DNA of 64,000 nt from Helicoverpa zea. Its lineage: Eukaryota; Arthropoda; Insecta; Lepidoptera; Noctuidae. The position numbers and the translations under genes were made by a program. Positions 21,609 through 30,829 of the stretch are shown here, in pieces. Position 1 is the first letter of the stretch; each line of letters opens with the position of its first letter. The notes under the pieces were generated by a model. The model made no database searches. It was given only the letters and a program-made list of their open reading frames with translations, and was not told the DNA's origin. The DNA is taken from the NCBI RefSeq assembly GCF_022581195.2, contig NC_061455.1, positions 13,162,189 through 13,226,188 of the forward strand. Direction: 5' to 3'.

Positions 21609-21792
21609 TCGGGCCCACTGCCGGCTAAGTCTGACACCAGTCCAACTTGAGGTATTAGGTTGCCCGGGTAACTGGGTTGAGGAGGTTAGTTAAGCAGTTG
21701 CTCCTTGTAAAACACTCAGCTGCATCCGGTTAGACAGGAAGCCGACCCCAACATAGTTGGGAAAAGCCTCGGAAGATGATGATCGGCCCACT
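21609..21792 (+). mobile_element. 5'-truncated SINE with near-identical target duplication
   Basis: ATCGGGCCCACT (21609-21620) and ATCGGCCCACT (21782-21792) flank a SINE tail ending GGAAGATGATG. The insert carries the GTAACTGGGTTGAGGAGG and GACCCCAACATAGTTGGGAA blocks and lacks the tRNA-like head. It lies in the right arm of the 2.5-kb element, so it is younger than that element. Confidence 0.65.
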
Positions 21793-21822
21793 ATCGGCGG
21801 ACTGTTTAATCGCCAGTGTGCG

Positions 21823-23678
21823 AAGGCTAAGCAGTTGAAAGCAATAATCCTAGATTACTCCACGTCAGTCCAATTCTATCAATCTTAGTGTATTTAATGT
21901 GTTTGTCTGTGTGTATATGTGTGTGTGCTGCAAACATCTGATTGGCAATTCTGGGTAAGTTATTAGAGGAATCATATGACATTATATTGGATGAATATTG
22001 TTAGGAATAATTGGAATGGAGCACCAAATTACTAATATTATTAATCCTGAGCTTATTCAAGGACCTAAAGGTCTAACAGAACTAACAATTAAGTAAATGA
22101 AAAATCAAGTATCTTTTATGATGACTGTCAACTATAGAATGCGTAATAAATTGTACTATTTACACTGTTCAACAAAAGCAATCAATGAAATTCAAGAAAA
22201 TCAAGTCTGCATTGCAGAAGGTACAGATAGGAAGACAGACAGACATACATAAAAATAAATCGGCTATACAAGCTTCGTTTCACGTACTCAACCATCTGAC
22301 TGAAATAAGACGTGTCTGCACACGGTTTAAACATGTGCAAGTACTCTGTCAATGTGTGGATTCCCTGTCTATATATGTATAGACGCCAGCAGATCACTCT
22401 AACCCAGTCTGTCAAATTTTACCAATCGAATATTAACCTTCCACTGTAGTGATAAAGATGAAAATCTATTAAGAATTTTCACAGCTTGAGGTAGGTTGAT
22501 GTGCTATCTGTAGAAGCACGTTGCAAATGTGTGGGTAAGTTCTGTGTTCGTGTGTTTTGAAGCTATGTTTTGTGTAAGCGCCATTGTATGCTGTGAAACC
22601 TTTGGTTATTAAGATTATGAATATCCCTGAACTTGAACTCGAAAGGGGTGCGTTTTGAAGATAAATTGCCTTTTGTTTTGAGTTTTCCCTTGTTTCTGTA
22701 ATGTGGCGTTTGGGATTTAAAAGTGGTGTTTTTTTCGGTTGGACTGTTATGTGTTATTTTTTTAACTCACACTGTTTGTTCAAAAAATGTTTCAATGATC
22801 TCTAATATAAACTTACGTATTATAAAATAAACAAATAAAAAAAAAACTGGCTTTGTGCCCATAATGAATTATAATCCTTCAGCAATATTAGTTTTTCTAT
22901 AGTTAAGGAATACACTGTGCACTACCTTCCATTAAAAGTCTTATTAAGCTTAACTTAAACTAACTTTTACCCCAAAAAAGCAGTCTTAAAACAACCAAAT
23001 AAGCGCTATAATGTAAACCATAGTTCCTCGTTTCCAGGAAATACTAAGATATTATTCGTAGTAAGAGATTTTCACGGCGTCGGCTGCCCACAATCTTTCA
23101 TTATCCAGGCATTATTGTAGCTTTGCTGAAATTATTTCTAGGCTAATGGTCCTGTTTTGTTGCAGTGCACTCGTAAAACTGCAAGGCGTGTTTTATTAAA
23201 ATTTTCATAACAAATGGTTTATGGGGGTTTGTTTGATTAAGGTTGCTGTTCGTTTTAATTTAAAGGGGCATTTTAGGAGGAAAATTGCTTTTATTTTCTA
23301 TACATTTTACAATAGTTATCACTTTTTCATTAATCTCATAATACAAATTACTTGCCAGGCTTCGAACATTCAACGATAAAAGGTGAATTGGTGAACTTTA
23401 TGGCTAAACCAATCATCAATCTTTCGATTCTTTAAACTCAATAAAAGACCGTCAATTTTAAAAAAGTTGCATTACAAAGAAATTATACTTAACCATTGTC
23501 TTCTTCATATTTCAGGAATTCTACCAAAAAGTATTTAAAATAAACAAATGATCAATACAAATACAAATGCTGGCAAATAAAATGGCACAGTCAATATTTT
23601 GGGCCACAAGAATCACAGCTGCATTCAACAATATCAGCATCCAATCTGAGTTGAGAGCAAACGGCGGATTTTTCGATA
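21823..23678. other. noncoding DNA, possible small exon at its right end
   Basis: Mostly AT-rich and gene-free. At 23497-23513 the sequence TCTTCTTCATATTTCAG looks like a splice acceptor. A short frame (ATG at 23580, MAQSIFWATRITAAFNN...) follows and runs into the Gypsy insertion site. The acceptor and frame are weak evidence for a host exon. Confidence 0.25.
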
Positions 23679-23682
23679 AATA

Positions 23683-24854
23683 TGTAGGATCAGGAGAGCC
23701 GAGCGGTACACCATCAGGGTTTGGAGTCCCCATTTTATTGGGATAGATAAGACTTTAATACAAAATAACAATGTTTAATTACACAAAATAATAATCCACA
23801 CAGTATACAGTTTAAAACAATAAATTAGGTAGACCACGAACAGACCTTACGGTCACAGTTCGTACAGTGGCATAGGCCACCCACATACACAGTATGTTAG
23901 TAAATAATATGGCGACACGAACAGACTTTACAGTCACAGTTCGTACAGCGGCGTAAGCCACCCACATACACAGTATGTTAGTAAATGATATGGCGACACG
24001 AACAGACTGTACAGTCACAGTTCGTACAGCGGCGTAAGCCACCCACATACAAAGTATGTTTGTAGATAATATGGCGAAACGAACAGACCCTAGACTAGGG
24101 TCACAGTCCGTACAGCGGCGTAAGCCACCCAAGTACAAAGTGTATCGTATGCCAATACAGCTATGTGAATATACAGCGAGGCTGTACCAAGGAAACCGAC
24201 AGTTCTGTCGGGAGCAGGAGCTCTATAATGAGTCTAATCCGAAGATAGACTGATTTCGTCATCAAATGCATGGCCTTTTATAGGACGTTCGAACAATGAC
24301 CCCTCTCCGCAACAACTCTGTCCAAAGCGCGCGAAAGCGCGCCAAGCGTTTACTTGATACAACATTATTAAGATTTAGCTTAATCTAACTAGATTCTTAC
24401 AAGACTTTTACTTTGCAAAGTTGTTAAATTATCCAAGAATGCTTATTGTAATTAGACAATCGCATTTAAACGTTAAAATAATCAAAATAACATGTTATTG
24501 TTGATATTGACAAAATCCATTTAGGTCCTGTTATTATAATAAGTACCTAGTCAAAAATTCAATTCACATGTTTACAGAGTACTTTATAAATCTAGTTTAG
24601 ATTTATTAGACAAGAAATTGGCAAGATAACTTAATAATAATCGGTAATAAAAGAATCAAAACATTCATTTGGATATTACTATTGTTCACGAAACAGGGCG
24701 CGAACCCATTTTAAATCTATGGTCTTATCTATGGATCTATGGTATACATTGTTGTTTTTTTTTGTTTGGATACAGACAATGGTGATTGACATTGACATCT
24801 ATCTGTCACATTTTTGTTCGGATATCCACAGTGGTAATTGATCTATCTCCGACA
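23683..24854 (-). repeat. Gypsy 3' LTR
   Basis: Read on the minus strand it begins TGTCGGAGATAG and ends GATCCTACA. It contains four tandem ~81-bp units (about 23852-24130) and an AATAAA at 23734-23739. The copy of the Gag start codon here opens a frame that reads out of the LTR into the left flank (stop at 23521). Confidence 0.92.
23852..24130 (-). repeat. four tandem ~81-bp units in the 3' LTR
   Basis: GTCACAGT starts at 23852, 23933, 24014 and 24100, with spacings of 81, 81 and 86. Each unit includes GTACAGCGGCGTAAGCCACC and a GTATGTT(A/T)GTA(A/G)AT block. The 81-base period is a multiple of three, so one minus-strand frame stays open through all copies. The units may be transcriptional enhancers. 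The identical array is at 29549-29827. Confidence 0.85.
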
Positions 24855-25180
24855 CGGCCAGAACTGACATTCTACACGACCTCGTGTGATTCTGTAACAA
24901 TACAAAGTTCTAGGAGTATATCGTTCGGCCTTTCTGACAAACAAAGGCGTACGGGGTAAATTAAGAAAAATCCTGAATTAGTCATAAAAGTCAAAAGTGA
25001 TTGATTCATTATCATTCGTAATATCTATTCTGTTACTGACCATACAAAAGCTCAACAAAAGTAGGGACATAGTCCCCCAGCCGAAATCACACATTCGACA
25101 AGTAATTTGGAATCAAATAGACAACACGCACAGGCGTCAACATAGACAGCCCGCATGCGTCAAGTTCGATATCCAAATCC

Positions 25181-25350
25181 AGGAGTCAACATAGACATCC
25201 AACCAGGCGTCAACATAGACAACCAAAACACAGGAGTCAACATAGACATCCAACCAGGCGTCAACATAGACAACCAAAACACAGGAGTCAACATAGACAT
25301 CCAACCAGGCGTCAACATAGACAACCAAAACAAGAGTCAACATAGACATC
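25181..25350 (-). repeat. three 51-bp tandem units downstream of Gag-Pol
   Basis: AGGAGTCAACATAGACA occurs at 25181, 25232 and 25283, with a last partial copy near 25332. Each unit holds two versions of a GTCAACATAGACA core, so it is a repeat within a repeat. It lies between the Gag-Pol stop and the 3' LTR. Open frames on both strands follow from the period being divisible by three and are not convincing genes. Confidence 0.85.
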
Positions 25351-25362
25351 TTGCAAACTCGG

Positions 25363-28300
25363 CTATTGTATGTCAGTACCAGAAGAATCATCTTCAATAT
25401 CGTCATTAATAATAACTGGACATTCAGGCATTTTTCGCACACGATCGTGGGCATATTTGTAAGTTCTATTGGAACTCAAAGATTTTAACAAATATCGATC
25501 ACCATCTAACAATTCTAAAATCTTATAAGGACCTTTAAACTTAGGATCTAATTTAGTTTGATTCCGTTCCTCATTAGCAATAAGTACAAAGTCTCCAACT
25601 TCAAACCTTTTCAATTTAGCTTTAGTTTTATCAAATCTGTCTTTATCATATTCAGCATTTTTAGTTATACCCAGGGCTGCTTGTTCTCTCACATGAGATA
25701 GATTAACTTCTATCTCTTCACTGTTTGTGATTAATAAACCTAGCGGTCTAGCAACTCGACCAATCATTAATTCCAAGGGACTAGATTTTGTAACACGATT
25801 CATAGTGCAATTAAGAGACAATTGAACGTCTTCAATGGCATCTTGCCATGATCGATCGCTGGTCTCAACGGCAGTAAGCATACCTTTTAATGTTCTCATT
25901 ATACGTTCTACCTGACCATTAGCTCTACAAGAACCGGTAGCTACTAAATGTAAAGCAATATTATGGGAATCACAGAAATCTTTAAAGCTTTTGCTAGCAA
26001 AACATCGACCTTGGTCAGCAATAACCCTAGAAGGTGCTCCAAATAAAGAGGTACTAGATTTAAGAGCTTTAATGCAATTGGATGCGTCAATCTGAGTTGT
26101 ATGGTATAGTAAGACAAATTTTGTAAAAGAATCAATTAAAACAATGATGTATTCCTTGAGATCACTCTTTCCACTAAGTTTTCCTGTTACATCTATATGC
26201 ACTGTGTGCCAAGGTATACTAACTTTAGGAATAGGGTGTAACTCAGCTTGAATTTTACCCGAGTTCGATTTTGAAATTTTGCATGTAATACAGTTATCTA
26301 CGAATTTTCTAACATATCTGGACAAGTTATCAAACCAATAATGCTCATAAACCTTTTCAAGTGTTTTGTCCCAACCTAAATGCATGATTGATTCATGAAT
26401 GTGATTTATAACAGACCATCTAAAAGCTCTCGGAACTATAGGTAAACAACGAGTTTGCCCATTGCGTTGAATCTTACGATATAAAGTTCCCGATCGCAAT
26501 TCATAGCTTTGGGCAAGATCAGGGGTTAGAGAATTATTTTTGAGTTTAGAAACGATTGCCATGATCTCAGGATCGCGCTGTTGTTCAGCTAAAAGCCAAT
26601 TATCAGACAGAGTTGTAATATCAACACGTTTTTGCTCCACTTTGTCAATTATTTGTGGAAGTGGATTTCTTGAAAGACAGTCTACGTGGTTCATATATCT
26701 ACCTTCCCTATAGATAATATCAAAATCATAAGCCTGTAGAAAAGCCCACCACCTATGTACTCGAGGAGATAAATCAACCTTACTGCGTGACGCTTTGAGG
26801 GAATTACAATCTGTTACAACAGTGAATTTATGTCCTTGCAAGTAATGATGAAAATGTTTTACTGCATTAACTACGGCCAAAGTTTCTAATTCATAGGAAT
26901 GATATTTACTTTCAGTTGCAGTTGTTCTCTTACTATAATACTCCACAACGCGCAACTTGTTATCGACTTTTTGAAACAGAATGGCACCATAACCATCTGC
27001 ACTAGCGTCAGTATGTAATTCAATAGGATATTCAGGGTTGTAAATCATCAAAACTGGCTCATTAGCAAGAATTGCAATTACTTTCTGCCTAATTTTTTCG
27101 TGTTCATCTGTCCACTTAAAAGTCTGTTTACCGGTAGTTAAGAAGAACAAAGGCTTCATAATTTTCGAAAAGTTACTAATGAATTTCCTGAAATACGATG
27201 CAAGTCCAATGAACTGCCTCAACTGGTGAATTGTTTTGGGAGATTTTAAGTTACGTAATGCTACTATTTTACGAGGGTTTGGGCGAAGTTCCCCAGAAGT
27301 GATTTCGTATCCAAGATATTCTACTCTACGCTTTAAGAAAGAACATTTACTGAGGTTTAACGAAAATCCTGCACTAGACAACGATTCAAGGACTTCTTGT
27401 AACCGATGTAAGCCTTCGCTGGGGTCTTTACTGGGCACCATGACGTCATCAATGTAAATGATGACATATGAATGGACTAAAGGACCTAACGCATTAGTTA
27501 CTGCACGTTGGAAAACGCTAGGAGCATTTCGTAAACCAAATGGCATGGCCAAATATTCAAATTGACCATCGGGTGTTACAAAAGCAGTAGCTTCAATACT
27601 ATCCGGATGAACAGGTATCTGATGAAACCCTGAACTACAATCAAGGCAGGTGTAGAAGTTAGCACCGCATAATCTTGCAATTTGGTCAGCTATAAGCGGT
27701 AGCGGAAACCTATCTGGCACAGTATTACTATTGAGCTCACGATAGTCTACACACATTCGATCAGATCCATCACGTTTTTTTATTAACAAAATAGGACTTG
27801 CAAATGGAGAACAACTAGGTCTCACTATTTTAGCATCTATTAAATCCTTAATTTTAGAACGAACTAATTGTCTTTGGTCAGGGGTAAGTCTATATGGTCT
27901 GCGATTAACCGTCTTATGTGGATCAATAAGACGTAATTTAAGTTCACCTGTCGTGACTCGAGTACGTGGTAAACCTTCTACAAAGGCATGAGAGTATTTT
28001 TGAAGGAGTTCAATCAACTGACTCTTATATTCAGGTGGAATGTCAGTGTCAATCTCATTAAAATTTGGAGTCTCAGGAATAGAGCATTGATCAACATTCT
28101 TAACCTTTGTGATGGTAAGACTATTTTCGGTCATGTTAACGGCAAAACCCAATTTTAATATCTCACGACCTATCATGATATTATGACTTATATAGGCATC
28201 CGGAATTACATGAAAGAGTATCTTTAAATTGTAACCGTCTATTTCTATTTCACTCAGAATTTGTTCGGTACATAATGTACTAGAATTTCCTATTCCCATT

Positions 28301-29430
28301 ATATTGACAACACAACAAATACGCTGGCCAGAGAATTGTTTAGCAAAAGTTTCAGCAATAAGAGAACATTCAGCCCCAGAGTCATAACAAAATGAATACG
28401 TCTCACCAGAGTGACGTAGAACACCAGTGCTAGGTCGTACTTCGCAGGCTTCAACTCGCTTCGTGGATGAATGACCGCTTGAAGCCCGACTCCCGGCGCC
28501 TTCGCTTGAACCTCCCGGCCGCTTTCCGGTTGTCTTTGGGCAGCGTGGCGCGACGTGACCCGCCTCGCCACAGCGGTAGCAGACAACATTCTTTGCGAGC
28601 GACGACTTAGCTGGTCCAGGATGTTTGGTTTTGTCGGCCTTCTTCCGACAGTTGATAGCTCTATGCCCTGCTATGCCACAGTAGTGACAAACTATTGTAC
28701 TTGGCTTAAACCTTTTAGGTTCAGAAGAGACATGGTCAGTGGAGAACTGAGGTTTCCTCTTAAGATGTGACAAGACACTTAGTTCCTGTTGAAGTTTATG
28801 CCTGGTAGGTATTTCGGTAGTAAAAGCTAACCGATGAGCACGAACATCAAATTTAGAAACATGGGCCAGAATAGTGGATACGGCAATTTGTTCGACACTC
28901 AGGCTATTCCATTTTGACGTCAGCGAAGTGACGTGTCTACTGGCATATGAGGCTAAAGATTCACCTTCTTTTGGTTGACTGTTATGAAGGTTAATGAGAG
29001 TAGCAGCGATAGTTTCTGACACATCGTAACGGGAAAGAAAGATACTTTTAAAGTCTGGCCAGGTCATGCCGGCATACGATACTTGGGAAAGCCATACGGA
29101 AGCACTGCCTTTCAAGGCTTTACTAAGGGCAATAATAAGTGGACCGCCCTGAAGGGGTTTTTCAGATAGGCAAACATCAACAGTTGTACTCCAAGATCGA
29201 GCATTGGAATCGGGTGAATCGGGATCAAAATCGGGCAAGCGAATTGCATTAGACGGTGTGGTGGGAGTCTTCATTGCATCAATTAGCTGAGCCATATTAC
29301 GGCCCTGAAGTTCTAACATTGCTCGCCATGGATCACCAACCCCTTCCGATTCCCGGGCTTCACCTAATCCCACTTCTGATGTAGGATCAGGAGAGCCGAG
29401 CGGTACACCATCAGGGTTTGGAGTCCCCAT
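25363..29430 (-). CDS. Gag-Pol polyprotein of a Ty3/Gypsy retrotransposon, 1355 residues
   Basis: One frame without frameshift. Gag occupies about 1-320, ending in two zinc knuckles, CHYCGIAGHRAINC (about 247) and CYRCGEAGHVAPRC (about 283), both CX2CX4HX4C. The protease has YDSGAECSL near 350. The reverse transcriptase carries LDCSSGFHQIPVHP, MPFGLRNAPSVFQR and the catalytic YIDD near 658. RNase H starts TDASADGYGAI near 806. The integrase has an HHCC zinc site (MHLGWDKT...CITCK, about 1010-1050) and DDE residues in HIDVTG (about 1078), ADQGRCF (about 1138) and NGQVER (about 1174), then a GPY/F module (KFKGPYKILELL). All catalytic residues look intact. The start ATG lies inside the 5' LTR, 51 bases before its end, and the next codons cross the apparent primer-binding site. 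No env follows. Confidence 0.93.
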   Translation of the reverse strand: MGTPNPDGVPLGSPDPTSEVGLGEARESEGVGDPWRAMLELQGRNMAQLIDAMKTPTTPSNAIRLPDFDPDSPDSNARSWSTTVDVCLSEKPLQGGPLIIALSKALKGSASVWLSQVSYAGMTWPDFKSIFLSRYDVSETIAATLINLHNSQPKEGESLASYASRHVTSLTSKWNSLSVEQIAVSTILAHVSKFDVRAHRLAFTTEIPTRHKLQQELSVLSHLKRKPQFSTDHVSSEPKRFKPSTIVCHYCGIAGHRAINCRKKADKTKHPGPAKSSLAKNVVCYRCGEAGHVAPRCPKTTGKRPGGSSEGAGSRASSGHSSTKRVEACEVRPSTGVLRHSGETYSFCYDSGAECSLIAETFAKQFSGQRICCVVNIMGIGNSSTLCTEQILSEIEIDGYNLKILFHVIPDAYISHNIMIGREILKLGFAVNMTENSLTITKVKNVDQCSIPETPNFNEIDTDIPPEYKSQLIELLQKYSHAFVEGLPRTRVTTGELKLRLIDPHKTVNRRPYRLTPDQRQLVRSKIKDLIDAKIVRPSCSPFASPILLIKKRDGSDRMCVDYRELNSNTVPDRFPLPLIADQIARLCGANFYTCLDCSSGFHQIPVHPDSIEATAFVTPDGQFEYLAMPFGLRNAPSVFQRAVTNALGPLVHSYVIIYIDDVMVPSKDPSEGLHRLQEVLESLSSAGFSLNLSKCSFLKRRVEYLGYEITSGELRPNPRKIVALRNLKSPKTIHQLRQFIGLASYFRKFISNFSKIMKPLFFLTTGKQTFKWTDEHEKIRQKVIAILANEPVLMIYNPEYPIELHTDASADGYGAILFQKVDNKLRVVEYYSKRTTATESKYHSYELETLAVVNAVKHFHHYLQGHKFTVVTDCNSLKASRSKVDLSPRVHRWWAFLQAYDFDIIYREGRYMNHVDCLSRNPLPQIIDKVEQKRVDITTLSDNWLLAEQQRDPEIMAIVSKLKNNSLTPDLAQSYELRSGTLYRKIQRNGQTRCLPIVPRAFRWSVINHIHESIMHLGWDKTLEKVYEHYWFDNLSRYVRKFVDNCITCKISKSNSGKIQAELHPIPKVSIPWHTVHIDVTGKLSGKSDLKEYIIVLIDSFTKFVLLYHTTQIDASNCIKALKSSTSLFGAPSRVIADQGRCFASKSFKDFCDSHNIALHLVATGSCRANGQVERIMRTLKGMLTAVETSDRSWQDAIEDVQLSLNCTMNRVTKSSPLELMIGRVARPLGLLITNSEEIEVNLSHVREQAALGITKNAEYDKDRFDKTKAKLKRFEVGDFVLIANEERNQTKLDPKFKGPYKILELLDGDRYLLKSLSSNRTYKYAHDRVRKMPECPVIINDDIEDDSSGTDIQ
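29366..29379 (-). promoter_or_regulatory. probable tRNA primer-binding site, within the coding frame
   Basis: Directly after the 5' LTR the minus strand reads TCAGAAGTGGGATT. This is complementary to the acceptor/T-arm end of insect leucine tRNA as I remember it, offset by about five bases from the CCA end. It encodes Ser-Glu-Val-Gly-Leu of the Gag frame. Confidence 0.55.
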
Positions 29431-29436
29431 TTTATT
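29431..29436 (-). terminator. AATAAA poly(A) signal directly before the Gag start codon
   Basis: The minus strand reads AATAAAATGGGG. In the 3' LTR copy (23734-23739) this hexamer would direct polyadenylation. In the 5' LTR it abuts the initiator ATG. That places the R/U5 boundary inside the first coding codons and leaves a very short U5. Confidence 0.65.
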
Positions 29437-29548
29437 GGGATAGATAAGACTTTAATACAAAATAACAATGTTTAATTACACAAAATAATAATCCACACAG
29501 TATACAGTTTAAAACAATAAATTAGGTAGACCACGAACAGACCTTACG

Positions 29549-29827
29549 GTCACAGTTCGTACAGTGGCATAGGCCACCCACATACACAGTATGTTAGTAA
29601 ATAATATGGCGACACGAACAGACTTTACAGTCACAGTTCGTACAGCGGCGTAAGCCACCCACATACACAGTATGTTAGTAAATGATATGGCGACACGAAC
29701 AGACTGTACAGTCACAGTTCGTACAGCGGCGTAAGCCACCCACATACAAAGTATGTTTGTAGATAATATGGCGAAACGAACAGACCCTAGACTAGGGTCA
29801 CAGTCCGTACAGCGGCGTAAGCCACCC
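29549..29827 (-). repeat. four tandem ~81-bp units in the 5' LTR
   Basis: Same array as in the 3' LTR, at the constant 5697-base offset. It lies upstream of the Gag start codon on the element's coding strand. Confidence 0.85.
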
Positions 29828-30635
29828 AAGTACAAAGTGTATCGTATGCCAATACAGCTATGTGAATATACAGCGAGGCTGTACCAAGGAAACCGACAGT
29901 TCTGTCGGGAGCAGGAGCTCTATAATGAGTCTAATCCGAAGATAGACTGATTTCGTCATCAAATGCATGGCCTTTTATAGGACGTTCGAACAATGACCCC
30001 TCTCCGCAACAACTCTGTCCAAAGCGCGCGAAAGCGCGCCAAGCGTTTACTTGATACAACATTATTAAGATTTAGCTTAATCTAACTAGATTCTTACAAG
30101 ACTTTTACTTTGCAAAGTTGTTAAATTATCCAAGAATGCTTATTGTAATTAGACAATCGCATTTAAACGTTAAAATAATCAAAATAACATGTTATTGTTG
30201 ATATTGACAAAATCCATTTAGGTCCTGTTATTATAATAAGTACCTAGTCAAAAATTCAATTCACATGTTTACAGAGTACTTTATAAATCTAGTTTAGATT
30301 TATTAGACAAGAAATTGGCAAGATAACTTAATAATAATCGGTAATAAAAGAATCAAAACATTCATTTGGATATTACTATTGTTCACGAAACAGGGCGCGA
30401 ACCCATTTTAAATCTATGGTCTTATCTATGGATCTATGGTATACATTGTTGTTTTTTTTTGTTTGGATACAGACAATGGTGATTGACATTGACATCTATC
30501 TGTCACATTTTTGTTCGGATATCCACAGTGGTAATTGATCTATCTCCGACAAATAAATATTATAGGAACCGGGAAAGAAGTTGAAGAGTATGAAATATTT
30601 TCCCTTTTTTACTTTTAATATTATTTTTTTTATAA

Positions 30636-30818
30636 ATGAGTGCTGGAGACATTTTAACTTTGACGCTAGTGATATACCTAGTGATTGGATGGCTTGAATA
30701 TTTATGTCAGTTAGTTATGTTACTAAGAGATTGTTGTCGTCAATGTCTTGTTTGTTGTATATCATTTTTACACGCCAAAGTCCAATGTTCAAACTTGTTC
30801 AGCGTCAAAAGGTGTTAG
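30636..30818 (+). CDS. small hydrophobic frame, 60 residues, unknown
   Basis: It opens at ATAA-ATG-A. Residues about 6-30 (ILTLTLVIYLVIGWLEYLCQ...) form one plausible membrane span, followed by a Cys-rich tail (RDCCRQCLVCC). It lies 80 bases right of the Gypsy insertion point. A short upstream frame ends at that point in the reconstructed empty site, so the insertion may have split a small transcript. The length is short enough for chance. I do not recognise it. Confidence 0.2.
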   Translation: MSAGDILTLTLVIYLVIGWLEYLCQLVMLLRDCCRQCLVCCISFLHAKVQCSNLFSVKRC

Positions 30819-30829
30819 ATCTATCATAG

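Larger units (their letters stand above)
19329..21822. mobile_element. 2.5-kb DNA element with long diverged inverted ends
   Basis: The left end CGCACACTG...AGTCGGCCGATAGT (19329-19360) is mirrored at the right by ACTATCGGCGGACT...CAGTGTGCG (21790-21822). A second matched pair lies further in: AAAGGACATTGTTC...GCCTAAGAACC at 19390-19421 and its inverted copy at 21470-21514. Two inverted pairs in matching order, at similar depth once the SINE in the right arm is discounted, argue for one element. It carries a small two-exon frame with a zinc module (20062-20471) and a SINE insertion near the right end. Confidence 0.55.
29380..30551 (-). repeat. Gypsy 5' LTR
   Basis: Identical by eye to the 3' LTR. 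It should hold the promoter. Its last 51 bases encode the first 17 residues of Gag (MGTPNPDGVPLGSPDPT). Confidence 0.92.
23679..30555 (-). mobile_element. complete Ty3/Gypsy LTR retrotransposon
   Basis: The 4-bp target duplication AATA is at 23679-23682 and 30552-30555. The LTRs are 23683-24854 (3' LTR) and 29380-30551 (5' LTR), each 1172 bp, with TGT...ACA ends. They keep a constant 5697-base offset throughout and I saw no difference between them, which implies a very recent insertion. Between them is one intact Gag-Pol frame with integrase after RNase H, the Ty3/Gypsy order. There is no env gene. The lineage could be mdg3-like, judged by the apparent leucine-tRNA primer site and integrase style, but this is unverified. 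The total length is 6869 bp without the target duplications. Confidence 0.93.

Noticed and set aside
23852..24130. CRISPR-like array
   Set aside because: The units are contiguous tandem copies with no unique spacers, in a eukaryotic LTR.
23812..24138. 108-residue frame in the LTR as a gene
   Set aside because: It is the translation of 81-bp tandem repeats, duplicated exactly in the other LTR, with no domain; kept only as a repeat observation.
25137..25454. Repetitive frames on both strands after pol
   Set aside because: Open frames follow from a 51-bp period divisible by three; no protein features.
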